Shown here piece after piece: positions 47,460-59,066 of a DNA stretch of 64,000 nt. Below the pieces are notes generated by a model. It saw only the letters and a program-made list of their open reading frames with translations, had not been told where the DNA came from and searched no databases. The stretch spans positions 62,001-126,000 of the forward strand of contig PADB01000009.1 of the NCBI GenBank assembly GCA_002700365.1, written 5' to 3'. Position 1 is the first letter of the stretch. The number at the start of each line of letters is the position of its first letter. Both the position numbers and the translations under genes were made by a program. This DNA is from Kordiimonas sp. Its GTDB lineage: Bacteria; Pseudomonadota; Alphaproteobacteria; Sphingomonadales; Emcibacteraceae.

Positions 47460-48826
47460 TGACAGATACGCCGAATAGGTATCTTCTTCTTGTCACTATT
47501 CAACCGGTGTGTCACCGCAGTACCTGGCGGGAAGCCCAGCGGCGTCAGGAACCATGGCACGAAGAAGAAGCCTAGATGCCGGTCAACACCAAGTTCACTG
47601 TGCTGATAGTATAAGCCCGCTGTATATTCCAGGAATTGGTCTCCCGGTGATGTCAGGCGGAATTCCTGACTGAACTGTGTGTTTTCTTCACCACCAAAGG
47701 CAGGAAAGGCCGGCATGCCGCCACTTTCACTTGTGACAAAACCGGGCAGAGATGAACCATCCAAATCATACAGCTGGTCTGTTGAATAATCTGAATAACC
47801 GGTCACACTGGTCACTGTGTGGTCTGCCACCTGCCAATTGATCGTGGCACTAGTCTCAAAGAATTTATCTTTATCGTACCCATCTGTGTCTAGGCTCGTG
47901 ACCCGGTCTGCCTCGGCTTCAAAACCTGGCACCGTAAGTGCCCCGGCGCAAGAAGGGGAGGGAGGACCAGAATAGAACGCTGGATTTGGCGGACAATCAA
48001 TCCATTCAAATGGTACTGACAGTTTTGAAGTGGAATCACCATATTCCGCCCGCAATGTCACATCAACATCATCTGTAGCCTGCCAAACAGCAGTAACGCG
48101 GCCAAAATAATCCTCGGCCCCCATCAAGTCATCACCGTTAAATGCATTTTTAACTGTGCCATCAAAGTCATAGACACGCCCTGCCGCACGAACAGACAGA
48201 TCTTCTGTAATCGGCACGGTTACCGCAGCTTGCAGATCCAGTTCATTATATGTGGGCTGATACAGACCAGAAACAAAACCTTCGAATTCACCGCCCGGCG
48301 TAGGCGCATTTGTGTGAATATTTAACGCACCGGCAATGGTATTATAACCAAAATAAGTTGACTGCGGGCCTTTCAGCACTTCAACCCGTGAAATATCAAC
48401 GAAAGCATTACGTGATGTCCGCGCACGGCCCCGATAGATACCATCCACGAATGTCCCCACAGACTGTTCAAAGCCGGGGTTTGTTCCAGAACCAACACCA
48501 CGAATAGACAAACTATCCGCCGCGGCACCCTTGGAAATGTTCACCGCTGGCATGCGGCTGCGCAAATCCTGCAGGTTTTTAAAACCACTACGTTCAATGG
48601 TCCCGCCGTCTGTTACCAGAATCGAAATCGGCACATCCTGCAGACTTTCGTCCCGCTTACGCGCAGACACGACAATTTCGTCCATACTAAAGAAACCTTC
48701 GCCGGACGCCTCTACGGCCTCTTCGGCAAAAGCCATTGGTCCCGCAATCGCCGTCATAACGACGGCACTCACAGAACAACACAGCCGACGGCGGAAGCCA
48801 CCAGCCAACACTGTTGGATTAGACAT
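47456..48826 (-). pseudogene. TonB-dependent receptor, N-terminal fragment (frameshifted)
   Basis: Encodes a signal peptide, a TonB box (DEIVVSARKRDESLQDVPIS), the plug domain (LQDLRSRMPAVNISKG, GFEQSVGTFVDGIYRGR) and the first barrel strands of a receptor for energised outer-membrane uptake. GGAGG stands before the ATG at 48826. The frame ends early with KKIPIRRICH; one base appears missing in the AAGAAGAAGA run near 47482-47493, since the next frame reads EEDTYSAYLSLTF and then joins the C-terminal fragment. The repaired protein would be about 813 residues. A real mutation or a sequencing error are both possible. Confidence 0.9.
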
Positions 48827-49381
48827 ATATTCCTCCCTGTTATGCCTTAAGACGGAATTATTTTTTCTCCGTTCAGAGGCAATTACACGCGGTATCTTTA
48901 AACTCCTCCGCAGATCCACGCTCTTATACTATCGTATAATTACGGAAAGGTAGATATGTCCAAAATTCTAATTAGGTTATCCAATATCTGAATTGTCTCA
49001 CCTGTCCTGCCCGATAACCATAAGCCATTACCGCATGATTATCGGAAGTTAATGATGAACTTTAACATAAAAATTCATTCAATATTAAATCGGTGAAATA
49101 TATATATTTGATTGTATATGCATTAAATATAATCCAAAAGACTTCAAACAAACGGCTGTCTGATGAACTTACCCCCGTACCAAACAGTCCGGTACTGGCA
49201 TGAGGCACTAAGGAAAAAAATTGAAAATGAAGCACTTGATTTTAGGATGGTGGAGCCGGATAGAAAACGTTCGAACCCGAAGGGTTCGCAAACGCGACTG
49301 CGCGCCGGCCGGACAGGCCGCCCTATCGGAGGCGCGAGCGCGGCAAGCTGCCGCGAGATATGTAACGCAAGATTTGTAAAA
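48827..49381. other. Long intergenic region upstream of the receptor and downstream of tRNA-Ile
   Basis: A 555-bp stretch. The part at about 48950-49170 is very AT-rich and presumably holds the receptor promoter. The part at about 49270-49356 is a GC-rich cluster of hairpins (separate entry). A 94-codon frame at 49163-49447 runs through the hairpins and the tRNA and is not believed. Confidence 0.6.
49272..49355. repeat. GC-rich cluster of palindromes (REP-like)
   Basis: Three stem-loops in 84 bp: CGAACCC-GAA-GGGTTCG (49272-49288), CGCGCC...GGCGCG enclosing GGCCGGACAGGCC, and CGCGGCA-AGC-TGCCGCG (49339-49355). Base composition is sharply different from the AT-rich sequence beside it. It lies just past the tRNA 3' end. 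Confidence 0.5.
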
Positions 49382-49458
49382 TGGTGGGCCTGGCAGGACT
49401 CGAACCCGCGACCAAACCGTTATGAGCGGTCCGCTCTAACCACCTGAGCTACAGGCCC
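49382..49458 (-). tRNA. tRNA-Ile (CAU anticodon, lysidine-modified type)
   Basis: A 77-nt cloverleaf with acceptor GGGCCTG / CAGGCCC, D-loop AGCTCAGGTGGTTAGAGC, anticodon loop CTCATAA, T-arm GCGGGTTCGAGTCCTGC and encoded CCA. The CAT anticodon with the flanking arms resembling E. coli tRNA-Ile2 indicates the isoleucine AUA-reading species (C34 modified to lysidine by TilS) rather than a methionine tRNA. Confidence 0.92.
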
Positions 49459-49555
49459 ACCGCACGCTGGACAGCGTGATGAAATGCTCAATAACAAATT
49501 CAGGAACAAGAATACAGAGAAGTTTTACTTACCCTCGTTATTTTTTTATCTGCCC

Positions 49556-51625
49556 TTAAGTATCCAGGAAACTACGCAATTTACGCGACCGGCTGGGGTG
49601 TTTTAATTTCCGCAGGGCCTTTGCTTCAATCTGCCGGATACGTTCGCGGGTTACCGAGAATTGCTGGCCCACCTCTTCCAGCGTATGATCCGTGTTCATA
49701 CCAATCCCGAAACGCATCCGCAGCACCCGCTCTTCGCGGGGTGTCAATGTCGCGAGCACACGGGTTGTCGTTTCCCGCAAATTGGATTGAATGGCACTAT
49801 CAATGGGTAAGATCGCATTCTTGTCTTCGATAAAGTCGCCTAAGTGACTATCTTCTTCATCACCAATCGGCGTTTCCAGCGAGATGGGCTCCTTGGCGAT
49901 TTTCATCACCTTGCGGACTTTCTCCAAGGGCATACCCAGCCGTTCGGCCAATTCTTCCGGTGTCGCTTCACGGCCAATCTCATGCATCATTTGCCGCCCT
50001 GTGCGGACTAATTTATTAATCGTCTCAATCATATGGACAGGAATACGAATGGTCCGCGCCTGATCCGCAATTGATCGCGTAATGGCCTGGCGGATCCACC
50101 ATGTCGCATAGGTTGAAAACTTATATCCACGACGATATTCAAATTTATCAACCGCCTTCATCAAACCAATATTACCTTCCTGAATCAGATCCAGGAACTG
50201 CAATCCACGGTTTGTGTATTTCTTGGCGATGGAAATCACCAGACGCAGGTTGGCTTCCACCATTTCTTTCTTGGCAATACGGGCTTCTTTTTCACCTTTT
50301 TGCACCATTGTCACAATGGTGCGAAACTCTGAAACTGTTAGCCCGACATCCTGTGCAATATCCGCGACCTGTGAGCGCATATTGCGTAGAACATCTCCTT
50401 CACGTTCAATGAAGTCCGACCAGCCCTTACCGGTAAAAGAGCCAGCCTGATCGACCCACTCCTCTTCCAATTCACGGCCGATATAATTCTGCAAATAGCT
50501 ATCCCGCTTGATTTTATAACGCTCTGCCAACCGCAGCATCTTACCTTCCAGCCCCATCATGCGACGGTTCTGGTTATAAAGTTGATCGACCAGAGCCTCG
50601 ATACGGGCATTATTGAAACGTATGCTTTTCACCAGCACAATCAATTCTGCCTGTAGTTTCTGGTAACGTCTTTCCTGCGCAGTACTCAACACTTCGTTTC
50701 GCGTATGTGCCTCGTGACGGCTATCCTGCAGCTTTGCCAGCTTCTTGTATGTCGATGTAATTTGGCTAAAGGTCTCAAGAACTTTCGGCGCAAGAGCCTC
50801 TTCCATCGCCGCCAATGACATATTATTTTCGGCGTCCAGATCTTCGTCCTCGTCAGAGCCCTCTTCATCCGTACTTTCATCGTCATCGGCATCATCATCT
50901 TCGGACGCTGCATTTGACGTTTCCGCAGGCTCTTCGTCTTTATCTTTATCCACACTAGCGACCGGTTTTTCCGGCACCTCACCGCCTTCGCCTTCAACGC
51001 CCGGATCATTCCCATACATGGCATCAAGGTCGATAATATCGCGCAGCAAGATCTCTTCTTCTTCCAGCATCTGCGCCCATTCCACCAGCGCCCGGAAGGT
51101 CAACGGGCTTTCACACAGCCCGGCAATCATCGTTTCACGACCCGCTTCAATCCGTTTTGCAATGGCGATTTCACCTTCACGGGATAACAACTCCACGCTG
51201 CCCATCTCGCGCAAATACATGCGCACCGGGTCGTCCGTGCGGTCAACGGTTTCGGCTTTTTCGTTGCTGACTAATTCCGTTGTCTCTTCAGACTCCGTTT
51301 TATCGCTTTCTTCGGCCTTGTCTTTCTCTTTGGCTTTGCCATTTTTTAAGGCAGCTGCGGCGGCCTCTTCTTCTTCGGCTTCTTCATTATCAATTACGTT
51401 AATGCCCATTTCTGATAACATGGTCATCACGTCTTCGATCTGCTCCGAAGACATTTCATCTTGTGGCAAGGCCGCATTAAGCTCATCATAAGTGATGTAT
51501 CCCCGCTCCTTCGCAGCGGCGATCATTTTTTTGATGCTTTCTTCGGTAGTATTTACTAGAGGGCTTTCAGTCGTTTCTTCGCGTCCTGACTTGTTCTCTT
51601 TAGCTTGGGAAGCCATCGTAGACAT
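49556..51625 (-). CDS. rpoD: RNA polymerase primary sigma factor RpoD (sigma-70)
   Basis: Housekeeping sigma factor directing promoter recognition. The 689-residue protein contains region 1.1 (about 25-90), a long acidic non-conserved region (about 200-290, Glu/Asp-rich), region 1.2 with [21 protein letters not shown], regions 2.1-2.4 ([34 protein letters not shown]), region 3, and region 4.2 with [20 protein letters not shown]. It follows dnaG by 113 bp in the usual dnaG-rpoD order. The extra acidic insert is typical of alphaproteobacterial RpoD. Confidence 0.98.
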   Translation of the reverse strand: MSTMASQAKENKSGREETTESPLVNTTEESIKKMIAAAKERGYITYDELNAALPQDEMSSEQIEDVMTMLSEMGINVIDNEEAEEEEAAAAALKNGKAKEKDKAEESDKTESEETTELVSNEKAETVDRTDDPVRMYLREMGSVELLSREGEIAIAKRIEAGRETMIAGLCESPLTFRALVEWAQMLEEEEILLRDIIDLDAMYGNDPGVEGEGGEVPEKPVASVDKDKDEEPAETSNAASEDDDADDDESTDEEGSDEDEDLDAENNMSLAAMEEALAPKVLETFSQITSTYKKLAKLQDSRHEAHTRNEVLSTAQERRYQKLQAELIVLVKSIRFNNARIEALVDQLYNQNRRMMGLEGKMLRLAERYKIKRDSYLQNYIGRELEEEWVDQAGSFTGKGWSDFIEREGDVLRNMRSQVADIAQDVGLTVSEFRTIVTMVQKGEKEARIAKKEMVEANLRLVISIAKKYTNRGLQFLDLIQEGNIGLMKAVDKFEYRRGYKFSTYATWWIRQAITRSIADQARTIRIPVHMIETINKLVRTGRQMMHEIGREATPEELAERLGMPLEKVRKVMKIAKEPISLETPIGDEEDSHLGDFIEDKNAILPIDSAIQSNLRETTTRVLATLTPREERVLRMRFGIGMNTDHTLEEVGQQFSVTRERIRQIEAKALRKLKHPSRSRKLRSFLDT

Positions 51626-51738
51626 AAACCTCTATCTCCTAAGGGCGTTTATCGCTTCTCTTGTGCCACATTTAATGTCGGCACATCCATGTTACAACCC
51701 ACGTTCAGGACCACCACTGCAATTCATTCATTGCACTT

Positions 51739-53583
51739 TTATCCCGATGCCTGCTCTATTTCTGCCTTTAAAGCCTGCAAACGTGCGAAATTCTCGGGCG
51801 TTAATTGATCCGCCAGTTCCTTTTCCAGTTGGGCAAGTTCTTCCTCTAACTGCACCCGCCTGTGTAAATTCATGGTATCCATAAAACCCTGCGCTGCATC
51901 CGTTAGGGACGCATCCGGCCATGCATACCGTTCGAGTTTCGACACGCCTTGTTCAAAAATGATTTCTAAAGCCTTGGCATAGCCATTGTTTTCTAAATGG
52001 CGAATGAGGCTTTCACGTTCAAGGTCCGAGTCGCGATTTGTAATACGTATGATTTCACTTCTAAGGTTGTCAAGCTCCGTTGTACGAAAATCGAGAGCCG
52101 CCAACTCTTCCTGATAGCTATCCAGCAATTCGGGATGATTAATCATGACTAAAAGAAGCAACCGTTCACGGCGCAATGATTGCTCCCTCACGCCCTGAAC
52201 ACCATAGCCTTGCTTAAGTTTACTGGGGTTACCTGAAAGGTAACGCCCCCCTTTACCCTGCGACCACCTTGCCGCCCGCCCGCCCGCAGGCGATGCCACA
52301 TCCCCCAACAGAGAAATGAGACGTTTTCTATAGTCAGTGCGGTAATATCCCTTCAGCTTTTCATCGCGAATCTCATTGAGTCGCTTATAGACCTTCTGTT
52401 CCAGCCCGGCCCGCTGTTCCGGTGTCTCAATTCCCCCGGCACCAGCATCACTGACAAGCCCTCGCCAAAGCACATCTGCCAACGGCTTGCTTTGCGCAAG
52501 CAAATCCTCAAAGGCAGCCTGTCCTTGCCCCTGAACGAAGCTATCGGGATCCTCGCCTTCCGGCAAATGCAGGAAGCGCAATGAATATCCCGGCTTTAAC
52601 AACGGCAGGGCACGATCAACCACGCGAAGTGCGGCCCGTTGTCCGGCCTTGTCTCCATCAAAACATAACGTTGGTTCTGGCGTGAGACGCCACATCTCGC
52701 CGATCTGCTCTTCTGTGACCGCCGTCCCCAAAGGGGCCACCGCTTCTGAGAACCCCGCCTGCGCCAAGGCAATAACATCCATATAACCTTCCGCCACCAA
52801 TAATCGCTGATGGTCAAAAGCCGCTTTACGCGCCTTATCCAGATTATACAGAAGGCGGCCTTTATGAAATAAAGTGGTTTCTGGTGAATTTAAGTATTTG
52901 GCGCGTGCATCTTTATCTAACGCCCGCCCGCCAAAGGCGACGATGCGACCTTGGCGATCACAAATGGGGAACATCACTCTATGACGGAAACGATCATAGC
53001 TGTCTTTGTTCGCCTCTTCCGGCTGGATCAACATCCCGGCAGCCACCAACATTTCTTCTGTGATTCCATCGCGGGCCAAAAGGCTGTCTTTTAATGCCGT
53101 CCGACCCGCCGGGGCATACCCCAATCGAAATCTTTTAATAGTTTCATCTTTTAAGCCACGATGACGTAGATAGGACAAGCCCTCCTGGCCCTGCTGGCTG
53201 CGTAACTGACTTTCGTACCAGCGGGCGACCAGCTCCATAACGTCGAGCAATGATTTACGTTGTGCGCTTCGTTCGCGATCTTCCGGGCGGCTTTCCGGAA
53301 TGGCGAGACCTGCTTGTTCTGCCAGTCTTTCGATCGTTTCGGGAAACGATAAACCTTCCGTTTCCATGACAAATTTAATGACATCGCCATGCGCCCCACA
53401 ACCAAAACAATGGTAGAAGGATTTATCATCATTAACCGTAAAAGACGGGGTCTTTTCATTATGAAACGGGCAAAGTCCGCTATGTTCGCGACCTCGGCGA
53501 ATAAGCTTCACCCGGCGCCCCACCACATCACTCAGTGGTAGTCGTGCCCGTAATTCATCTAAAAAATCAGGTGTAAATGACAT
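51739..53583 (-). CDS. dnaG: DNA primase DnaG
   Basis: Synthesises RNA primers at replication forks. The 614 residues contain the N-terminal zinc ribbon (Cys38, His41, Cys59, Cys62 in CPFHNEK and YHCFGCGAHGD), the polymerase core with LLVAEGYMDVI and the TOPRIM metal motif CFDGDKAGQRAA, and a C-terminal helicase-interacting domain. Length is normal. Upstream is yqeY, downstream rpoD: the macromolecular-synthesis gene group seen across alphaproteobacteria. Confidence 0.98.
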   Translation of the reverse strand: MSFTPDFLDELRARLPLSDVVGRRVKLIRRGREHSGLCPFHNEKTPSFTVNDDKSFYHCFGCGAHGDVIKFVMETEGLSFPETIERLAEQAGLAIPESRPEDRERSAQRKSLLDVMELVARWYESQLRSQQGQEGLSYLRHRGLKDETIKRFRLGYAPAGRTALKDSLLARDGITEEMLVAAGMLIQPEEANKDSYDRFRHRVMFPICDRQGRIVAFGGRALDKDARAKYLNSPETTLFHKGRLLYNLDKARKAAFDHQRLLVAEGYMDVIALAQAGFSEAVAPLGTAVTEEQIGEMWRLTPEPTLCFDGDKAGQRAALRVVDRALPLLKPGYSLRFLHLPEGEDPDSFVQGQGQAAFEDLLAQSKPLADVLWRGLVSDAGAGGIETPEQRAGLEQKVYKRLNEIRDEKLKGYYRTDYRKRLISLLGDVASPAGGRAARWSQGKGGRYLSGNPSKLKQGYGVQGVREQSLRRERLLLLVMINHPELLDSYQEELAALDFRTTELDNLRSEIIRITNRDSDLERESLIRHLENNGYAKALEIIFEQGVSKLERYAWPDASLTDAAQGFMDTMNLHRRVQLEEELAQLEKELADQLTPENFARLQALKAEIEQASG

Positions 53584-53669
53584 GTGTATAATTAGACGCT
53601 ATGACAGTGGGGCGGACAAGCCCTGATTATATAAGAGCCCCAAATCCCAGGAAATTTATCCCAAAGTCA

Positions 53670-54125
53670 TTAGCCCAACAACGCCTTTACTTTCTTGCTG
53701 GCCATCGCAAAATCCATCGTACCTGCATACTGCCCTTTAAGGACAGCCATGACTTTACCGATATCTTTCAATCCCTTTGCCTCAACTTCAGCAATCGCTG
53801 CCTGTACCGCGGCTTCTACCTCAGCCTCATCCATCTGGCGCGGCAGAAATTCCTGAATGATGACTGTTTCATCGCGCTCTTGCTCGGCAAGCTCTAATCG
53901 GCCACCCTCTTCATAAGCTTTTATGCTCTCTCTGCGCTGTTTGACCATTTTGGATAAGATTTCGATAATTTCCGCATCACTGACGGTTTTATCCCCCTCC
54001 GCGGTCCGTTTGCAGATCTCACGATCTTTAATGGCTGCGAGAATCAATCGTATAGTTGACACTCTCCGCGAATCTTTTGCCTTAAGAGCAAGTTTTACCG
54101 CTTCAGTTAGCTTATCGCGCAACAT
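53670..54125 (-). CDS. yqeY: GatB/YqeY domain protein
   Basis: A 152-residue cytosolic protein matching the YqeY family, which is related to the tRNA-binding tail of the GatB amidotransferase subunit; its own job is not settled. Motifs: MLRDKLTEAVKLALKAKD, RVSTIRLILAAIKDREI, and the C-terminal KGQYAGTMDFAMASKKVK. I chose the ATG at 54125, which gives the family length; a GTG at 54170 adds 15 residues. It lies between dnaG and the divergent carAB operon. Confidence 0.93.
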   Translation of the reverse strand: MLRDKLTEAVKLALKAKDSRRVSTIRLILAAIKDREICKRTAEGDKTVSDAEIIEILSKMVKQRRESIKAYEEGGRLELAEQERDETVIIQEFLPRQMDEAEVEAAVQAAIAEVEAKGLKDIGKVMAVLKGQYAGTMDFAMASKKVKALLG

Positions 54126-54451
54126 CTTGTTTTCTTTTCTGTTTTTATGGCCAGCCAGTCCCTGCGCCACAATACATGGAGGCTGCAGAACCGGAAGCTG
54201 AAGACTCTATAGCAAAGGCCGCCATAAGGCAAATAGGTTTTTACCTTCTAACCTATTGATTTATAAGTAAATTTTTTGTTACGGTATTTCTTGACGATAA
54301 CGAAGCAATTGCTTATCTTCCGGCCAATTTGCGTAACAGACTGCATTTTTTTACAGAAAACCCCCCTTTAAATCATTTAAGGTGGGGCCATATGTCACAG
54401 ACATAATGTCATGTAGATTGATGCGAACCCGTGGAAAGACGAGACGAACCT

Positions 54452-55630
54452 ATGGCAGACAGCACCCCCCCAGTCCTCAGCCCACCACATTCAGCAATTA
54501 CAGCGGCACTCGTCCTTGCGGACGGAAAAGTTTTTTGGGGATACGGCATTGGTGCAGAAAATAGTGCTGTTGGTGAGGTTTGCTTTAACACGGCGATGAC
54601 CGGATATCAGGAAGTCCTGACCGATCCTTCCTACGCGGGACAGATCATCACATTTACCTTTCCTCATATTGGCAATGTCGGCACCAATGAAGAAGATATA
54701 GAAACCATCACCCCTGTGGCACGCGGCCTTGTCATTCGCGAGCCGATCACAGAACCTTCTAATTTCCGGGCCACCGCACATCTGGACACGTGGTTGAAAG
54801 ATCATAATCTGGTGGGGATCTCAGGCATTGATACCCGCCGTCTGACCCGCTATATCCGTGAAAATGGTGCGCCAAACGGCGTCATCTGCCATAGCCCTTC
54901 GGGTGAATTCGATATCCCCGCCCTCATCGCGCAGGCCAAAGCATGGCCCGGTCTGAAAGGTATGGACCTCGCCAGCGAAGTCACATGCAAAGGGGCTTAC
55001 GACTGGAACGAAAAACGCTGGTCTCTTGCAGACGGCTACACCCGGCAGCAAGACGGGAATTATCATATTGTAGCCATTGATTATGGCATCAAACGCAATA
55101 TTCTGCGATGCCTGACATCGGCAGGGGCCAAAGTAACCGTAGTTCCCGCCACCACCAGCGCCGAAGAAATTCTCTCCCTTGGCCCTGACGGCATATTTTT
55201 GTCGAATGGTCCGGGCGATCCCGCCGCGACAGGGGCATACGCCCTGCCGATTATTAAAAGCCTGATTGACAGCGGCAAACCTATTTTTGGTATCTGTCTG
55301 GGACATCAGTTACTAGCCTTAGCCCTGGGCGCAAAAACATCAAAAATGCACCAGGGACACCGCGGTGCCAATCACCCGGTCAAAGATTTGACCACGGGCA
55401 AAGTGGAAATCACTTCCATGAATCACGGCTTCATGGTTGATATGGACAGCCTGCCGGATCAACTACGGGCCAGCCATATTTCCCTCTTCGACCAAACGCT
55501 TTGCGGGCTCGAAGTCACAGACAAACCGATATTCTCTGTCCAACACCACCCGGAAGCCAGCCCAGGGCCTCAGGATAGTCACTATCTCTTTGATCGCTTT
55601 ATGGAGCAGGTCGCCGCACACGCGACATAA
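54452..55630 (+). CDS. carA: Carbamoyl-phosphate synthase small subunit
   Basis: Glutaminase subunit that supplies ammonia to CarB for carbamoyl phosphate, feeding arginine and pyrimidine synthesis. The 392 residues hold the N-terminal CPSase domain ([23 protein letters not shown]) and the class I amidotransferase domain with the nucleophile in [14 protein letters not shown] (Cys282), and the His/Glu part in [12 protein letters not shown]. The ATG at 54452 is preferred over an in-frame GTG at 54431. carB follows 63 bp downstream. Confidence 0.97.
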   Translation: MADSTPPVLSPPHSAITAALVLADGKVFWGYGIGAENSAVGEVCFNTAMTGYQEVLTDPSYAGQIITFTFPHIGNVGTNEEDIETITPVARGLVIREPITEPSNFRATAHLDTWLKDHNLVGISGIDTRRLTRYIRENGAPNGVICHSPSGEFDIPALIAQAKAWPGLKGMDLASEVTCKGAYDWNEKRWSLADGYTRQQDGNYHIVAIDYGIKRNILRCLTSAGAKVTVVPATTSAEEILSLGPDGIFLSNGPGDPAATGAYALPIIKSLIDSGKPIFGICLGHQLLALALGAKTSKMHQGHRGANHPVKDLTTGKVEITSMNHGFMVDMDSLPDQLRASHISLFDQTLCGLEVTDKPIFSVQHHPEASPGPQDSHYLFDRFMEQVAAHAT

Positions 55631-55693
55631 ATCGTCTCTAACAATAAAAAAAGCCGGATACTCAAAACATTAAATGCAAGGTCACTGACGAAA

Positions 55694-58600
55694 ATGCCTA
55701 AAAGAACCGACATAAACAGCATTCTCATTATCGGCGCAGGACCGATCATCATCGGCCAGGCCTGCGAATTTGATTATTCCGGCAGTCAGGCCTGTAAGGC
55801 CCTGCGCGAAGAAGGCTACCGCATTATTCTGGTGAATTCCAACCCCGCCACCATCATGACAGACCCGGATATCGCGGATGCCACCTATGTGGAACCCATT
55901 ACGCCGGAAATGGTGGAAAAAATTATCGAAAAAGAAAAACCCGATGCCATTTTGCCAACCATGGGCGGTCAGACCGGATTGAATACTGCACTGGAACTCT
56001 CTCGCAGAGGCGTTCTCTCGAAGCATAATGTTCAGTTGATCGGCGCCAATGAAGACGCCATTAATATGGCCGAAGATCGCCAGCTTTTCCGCGATGCCAT
56101 GGACCGCCTGAACTTGGGCACTCCACGCAGTGCAGTCGTCAGCACACTGGCCGAAGCCGAAGCCGTCCTCCCGGATATTCGCCTGCCTGCAATTATTCGC
56201 CCTTCCTTCACCATGGGTGGTACAGGCGGCGGCATTGCCTATAACCGTGAAGAATATAATGAGATTATCTCCAACGGACTGGAAGCGTCCCCCGTGAACG
56301 AAGTTCTGGTGGAACAATCAGTTTTGGGCTGGAAAGAATACGAGATGGAGGTCGTGCGCGACAAAAACGATAACTGTATCATCGTTTGCTCCATCGAAAA
56401 TGTTGACCCCATGGGGGTCCATACCGGCGACTCCATTACTGTTGCCCCCGCCCTGACACTGACCGACAAAGAATATCAAATCATGCGGGATGCTTCTATT
56501 GCTGTCTTGCGGGAAATCGGTGTTGAAACCGGGGGGTCCAACGTCCAGTTCGCTGTGAACCCGGAAAATGGCGAGCTTATCGTCATTGAAATGAATCCGC
56601 GGGTCAGCCGCTCTTCCGCACTGGCATCAAAAGCAACAGGCTTTCCGATTGCAAAAATTGCCGCGAAACTTGCCGTGGGTTATACGCTGGATGAACTGGA
56701 TAACGATATCACCGGGGCGACACCGGCCTCATTTGAACCGACCATTGATTATGTCGTGACAAAAATCCCACGTTTCACCTTTGAAAAGTTTCAGGGCACA
56801 GAGCCTTTATTGACCACGGCGATGAAATCTGTCGGTGAAGCAATGGCCATTGGCCGATCATTCCCTGAAAGCCTGCAAAAAGCATTACGCTCACTGGAAA
56901 CCGGATTGAACGGTCTGAGCGAGATTGATGTCCCCGGGTTAGATCATGACAGCGATGATCTACTGCCGCTCAAGGCAGCCTTGTCACGGCCGACACCTGA
57001 CCGACTACTGGTCATGGCACAGGCATTACGGCTTGGCATGTCTCCGGAAGAAGTTCACAGCATCACCAAATACGACCCTTGGTTCATCGCCCAATTAAAA
57101 CGTATTACCGATGCGGAAAAAGAAATTAAAGAAAATGGCCTGCCAACCGAAAAGGCTGATTTTAACCGCCTGAAAGCCCTTGGCTTCTCCGATAACCGCC
57201 TTGCAGAACTTGCGGGCCAGGAAGAAAACGCCGTTACCGCACAACGCACGGCTCTTAATGTTCATCCCGTCTATAAGCGCATTGATACCTGCGCAGCGGA
57301 ATTCGAAGCCCGCACGCCTTATATGTATTCGTCATACGAAACCGATGCCGAAGGCCACGCAGAATGTGAATCTGTCCCAACAGACAAGAAAAAGGTCGTC
57401 ATTTTAGGAGGAGGCCCCAACCGTATCGGTCAGGGTATCGAATTTGACTACTGCTGTTGTCATGCCGCCTTTTCTCTGTCTGATAATGGCATTGAAACCA
57501 TCATGGTCAATTGCAACCCCGAAACCGTCTCTACGGATTATGACACATCTGACCGTTTGTATTTTGAACCGCTTACGGCTGAAGACGTCATCGAATTAAT
57601 CCGCAAAGAACAGACATCCGGCAACGTCTTGGGCGTTATCGTTCAGTTTGGCGGACAAACACCGCTGAAACTGGCACATGCATTAGAAGCTGCAAATATT
57701 CCTATCCTTGGCACATCACCCGATGCCATTGATCTGGCCGAAGACCGTGAACGTTTCCAGGACCTTCTGGAACGGTTATCCCTGCGTCAGCCTAAAAATG
57801 GTATTGCCACCTCCACAGAGCAGGCCGTTGAAATTGCCGAACATATTGGTTACCCGGTCCTGATCCGTCCATCATATGTTTTAGGGGGACGGGCCATGGA
57901 AATCGTCCATGACACCACCGCATTGCGCCGTTATATGAAAGAGGCGGTCTCCGTCTCTGGCGACAGCCCTGTGCTGATTGACAGTTACCTGTCCGGCGCG
58001 ATCGAAGTAGATGTCGACGCTCTCTGTGATGGTGAAGATGTTTATGTGGCAGGCATCATGCAACATATTGAAGAAGCCGGCATTCATTCAGGTGACTCCG
58101 CCTGCTCCCTGCCGCCATATTCCTTAAGCGACGATGTCCTAGAGGGCATCCGCGCCCAGACCAGACAATTGGCCCTGGCACTGAATGTCGTTGGTCTGAT
58201 GAATGTGCAATATGCTGTCAAGGATGGTGACATCTACCTGATCGAAGTTAACCCCCGCGCCAGTCGTACTGTGCCTTTTGTTGCAAAAACCATAGGTGCG
58301 CCAATCGCAAAGATCGCGGCACGCGTCATGACTGGCGAAAAACTATCGACCTTTGACCTGCCACAAACAACCACAGATCATATTGCCGTCAAGGAAGCCG
58401 TCTTCCCGTTTGCCCGCTTCCCCGGCGTTGATATTCTGCTTGGCCCGGAAATGCGCTCTACTGGCGAAGTCATCGGCCTTGACCGCAGCTTTGCCCGTTC
58501 ATATGCCAAGGCACAAATGGCGGCAGGCTCCGTCCTTCCGCTGAAAGGCACTGTCTTCATTTCCGTACGTGACAGCGACAAACCCGCAATTACGGCCGCA

Positions 58601-58939
58601 GCGAAAAAATTGCTGGGTATGGGTTTTGATATTATTGCAACCGGCGGAACGGCCACCCATTTGCTGGAACAGGGCCTGACCATCACACGGGTGAATAAAG
58701 TGCTGGAGGGCCGCCCACATATTGTTGATGAAATGAAAAATGGGGCTGTCAATCTGGTGTTTAATACCACGGCGGGCGCACAATCCATCAAAGACAGCTA
58801 CGAATTGCGCCGCACCGCGCTGATGGAAAAAATCCCTTATTACACAACTGTTGCCGCCGCTTTGGCCGCAACCGAAGCCATCGAAGTGTTAAAAACAGGC
58901 ACTCTTGGCGTTGAACCCTTGCAGTCTTATGCAAAATAA
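55694..58939 (+). CDS. carB: Carbamoyl-phosphate synthase large subunit
   Basis: Large ATP-grasp subunit that makes carbamoyl phosphate from bicarbonate, ammonia and two ATP. At 1,081 residues it is full length: the two homologous synthetase halves each begin with a GGPNRIGQG-type loop ([19 protein letters not shown] near residue 12; [20 protein letters not shown] near 570), separated by the oligomerisation domain, and end in the methylglyoxal-synthase-like allosteric domain ([30 protein letters not shown]). Co-transcribed with carA. Confidence 0.98.
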   Translation: MPKRTDINSILIIGAGPIIIGQACEFDYSGSQACKALREEGYRIILVNSNPATIMTDPDIADATYVEPITPEMVEKIIEKEKPDAILPTMGGQTGLNTALELSRRGVLSKHNVQLIGANEDAINMAEDRQLFRDAMDRLNLGTPRSAVVSTLAEAEAVLPDIRLPAIIRPSFTMGGTGGGIAYNREEYNEIISNGLEASPVNEVLVEQSVLGWKEYEMEVVRDKNDNCIIVCSIENVDPMGVHTGDSITVAPALTLTDKEYQIMRDASIAVLREIGVETGGSNVQFAVNPENGELIVIEMNPRVSRSSALASKATGFPIAKIAAKLAVGYTLDELDNDITGATPASFEPTIDYVVTKIPRFTFEKFQGTEPLLTTAMKSVGEAMAIGRSFPESLQKALRSLETGLNGLSEIDVPGLDHDSDDLLPLKAALSRPTPDRLLVMAQALRLGMSPEEVHSITKYDPWFIAQLKRITDAEKEIKENGLPTEKADFNRLKALGFSDNRLAELAGQEENAVTAQRTALNVHPVYKRIDTCAAEFEARTPYMYSSYETDAEGHAECESVPTDKKKVVILGGGPNRIGQGIEFDYCCCHAAFSLSDNGIETIMVNCNPETVSTDYDTSDRLYFEPLTAEDVIELIRKEQTSGNVLGVIVQFGGQTPLKLAHALEAANIPILGTSPDAIDLAEDRERFQDLLERLSLRQPKNGIATSTEQAVEIAEHIGYPVLIRPSYVLGGRAMEIVHDTTALRRYMKEAVSVSGDSPVLIDSYLSGAIEVDVDALCDGEDVYVAGIMQHIEEAGIHSGDSACSLPPYSLSDDVLEGIRAQTRQLALALNVVGLMNVQYAVKDGDIYLIEVNPRASRTVPFVAKTIGAPIAKIAARVMTGEKLSTFDLPQTTTDHIAVKEAVFPFARFPGVDILLGPEMRSTGEVIGLDRSFARSYAKAQMAAGSVLPLKGTVFISVRDSDKPAITAAAKKLLGMGFDIIATGGTATHLLEQGLTITRVNKVLEGRPHIVDEMKNGAVNLVFNTTAGAQSIKDSYELRRTALMEKIPYYTTVAAALAATEAIEVLKTGTLGVEPLQSYAK

Positions 58940-59066
58940 GTATTGTAGATTAATTGCGTAGATTCGCACGAAAACACGCACAACCTTTGTATCATGCCCA
59001 TGTTGCTGGCAGAAACAAAGATGATGTGGGTGTTTTTTTTGTTGCTAGAAACAGACGAATAAGAAG

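Noticed and set aside
49163-49447. 94-codon plus-strand ORF
   Set aside because: It runs through a GC-rich palindrome cluster and antisense through the tRNA-Ile gene; its C-terminus is just translated tRNA complement.
54359-54385. Hairpin CCCCCCTTTAAA / TTTAAGGTGGGG before carA
   Set aside because: Imperfect stem with a mismatch and bulge and no T-run; could be a leader structure but too weak to annotate.
55682-56317. Long antisense ORF inside carB
   Set aside because: A shadow of carB codons; no start signal, no domain.
58995-59045. Possible terminator after carB with an eight-T run
   Set aside because: The T-run is clear but competing short stems (CTTTGT/ACAAAG, ATCAT/ATGAT) do not form one convincing hairpin.
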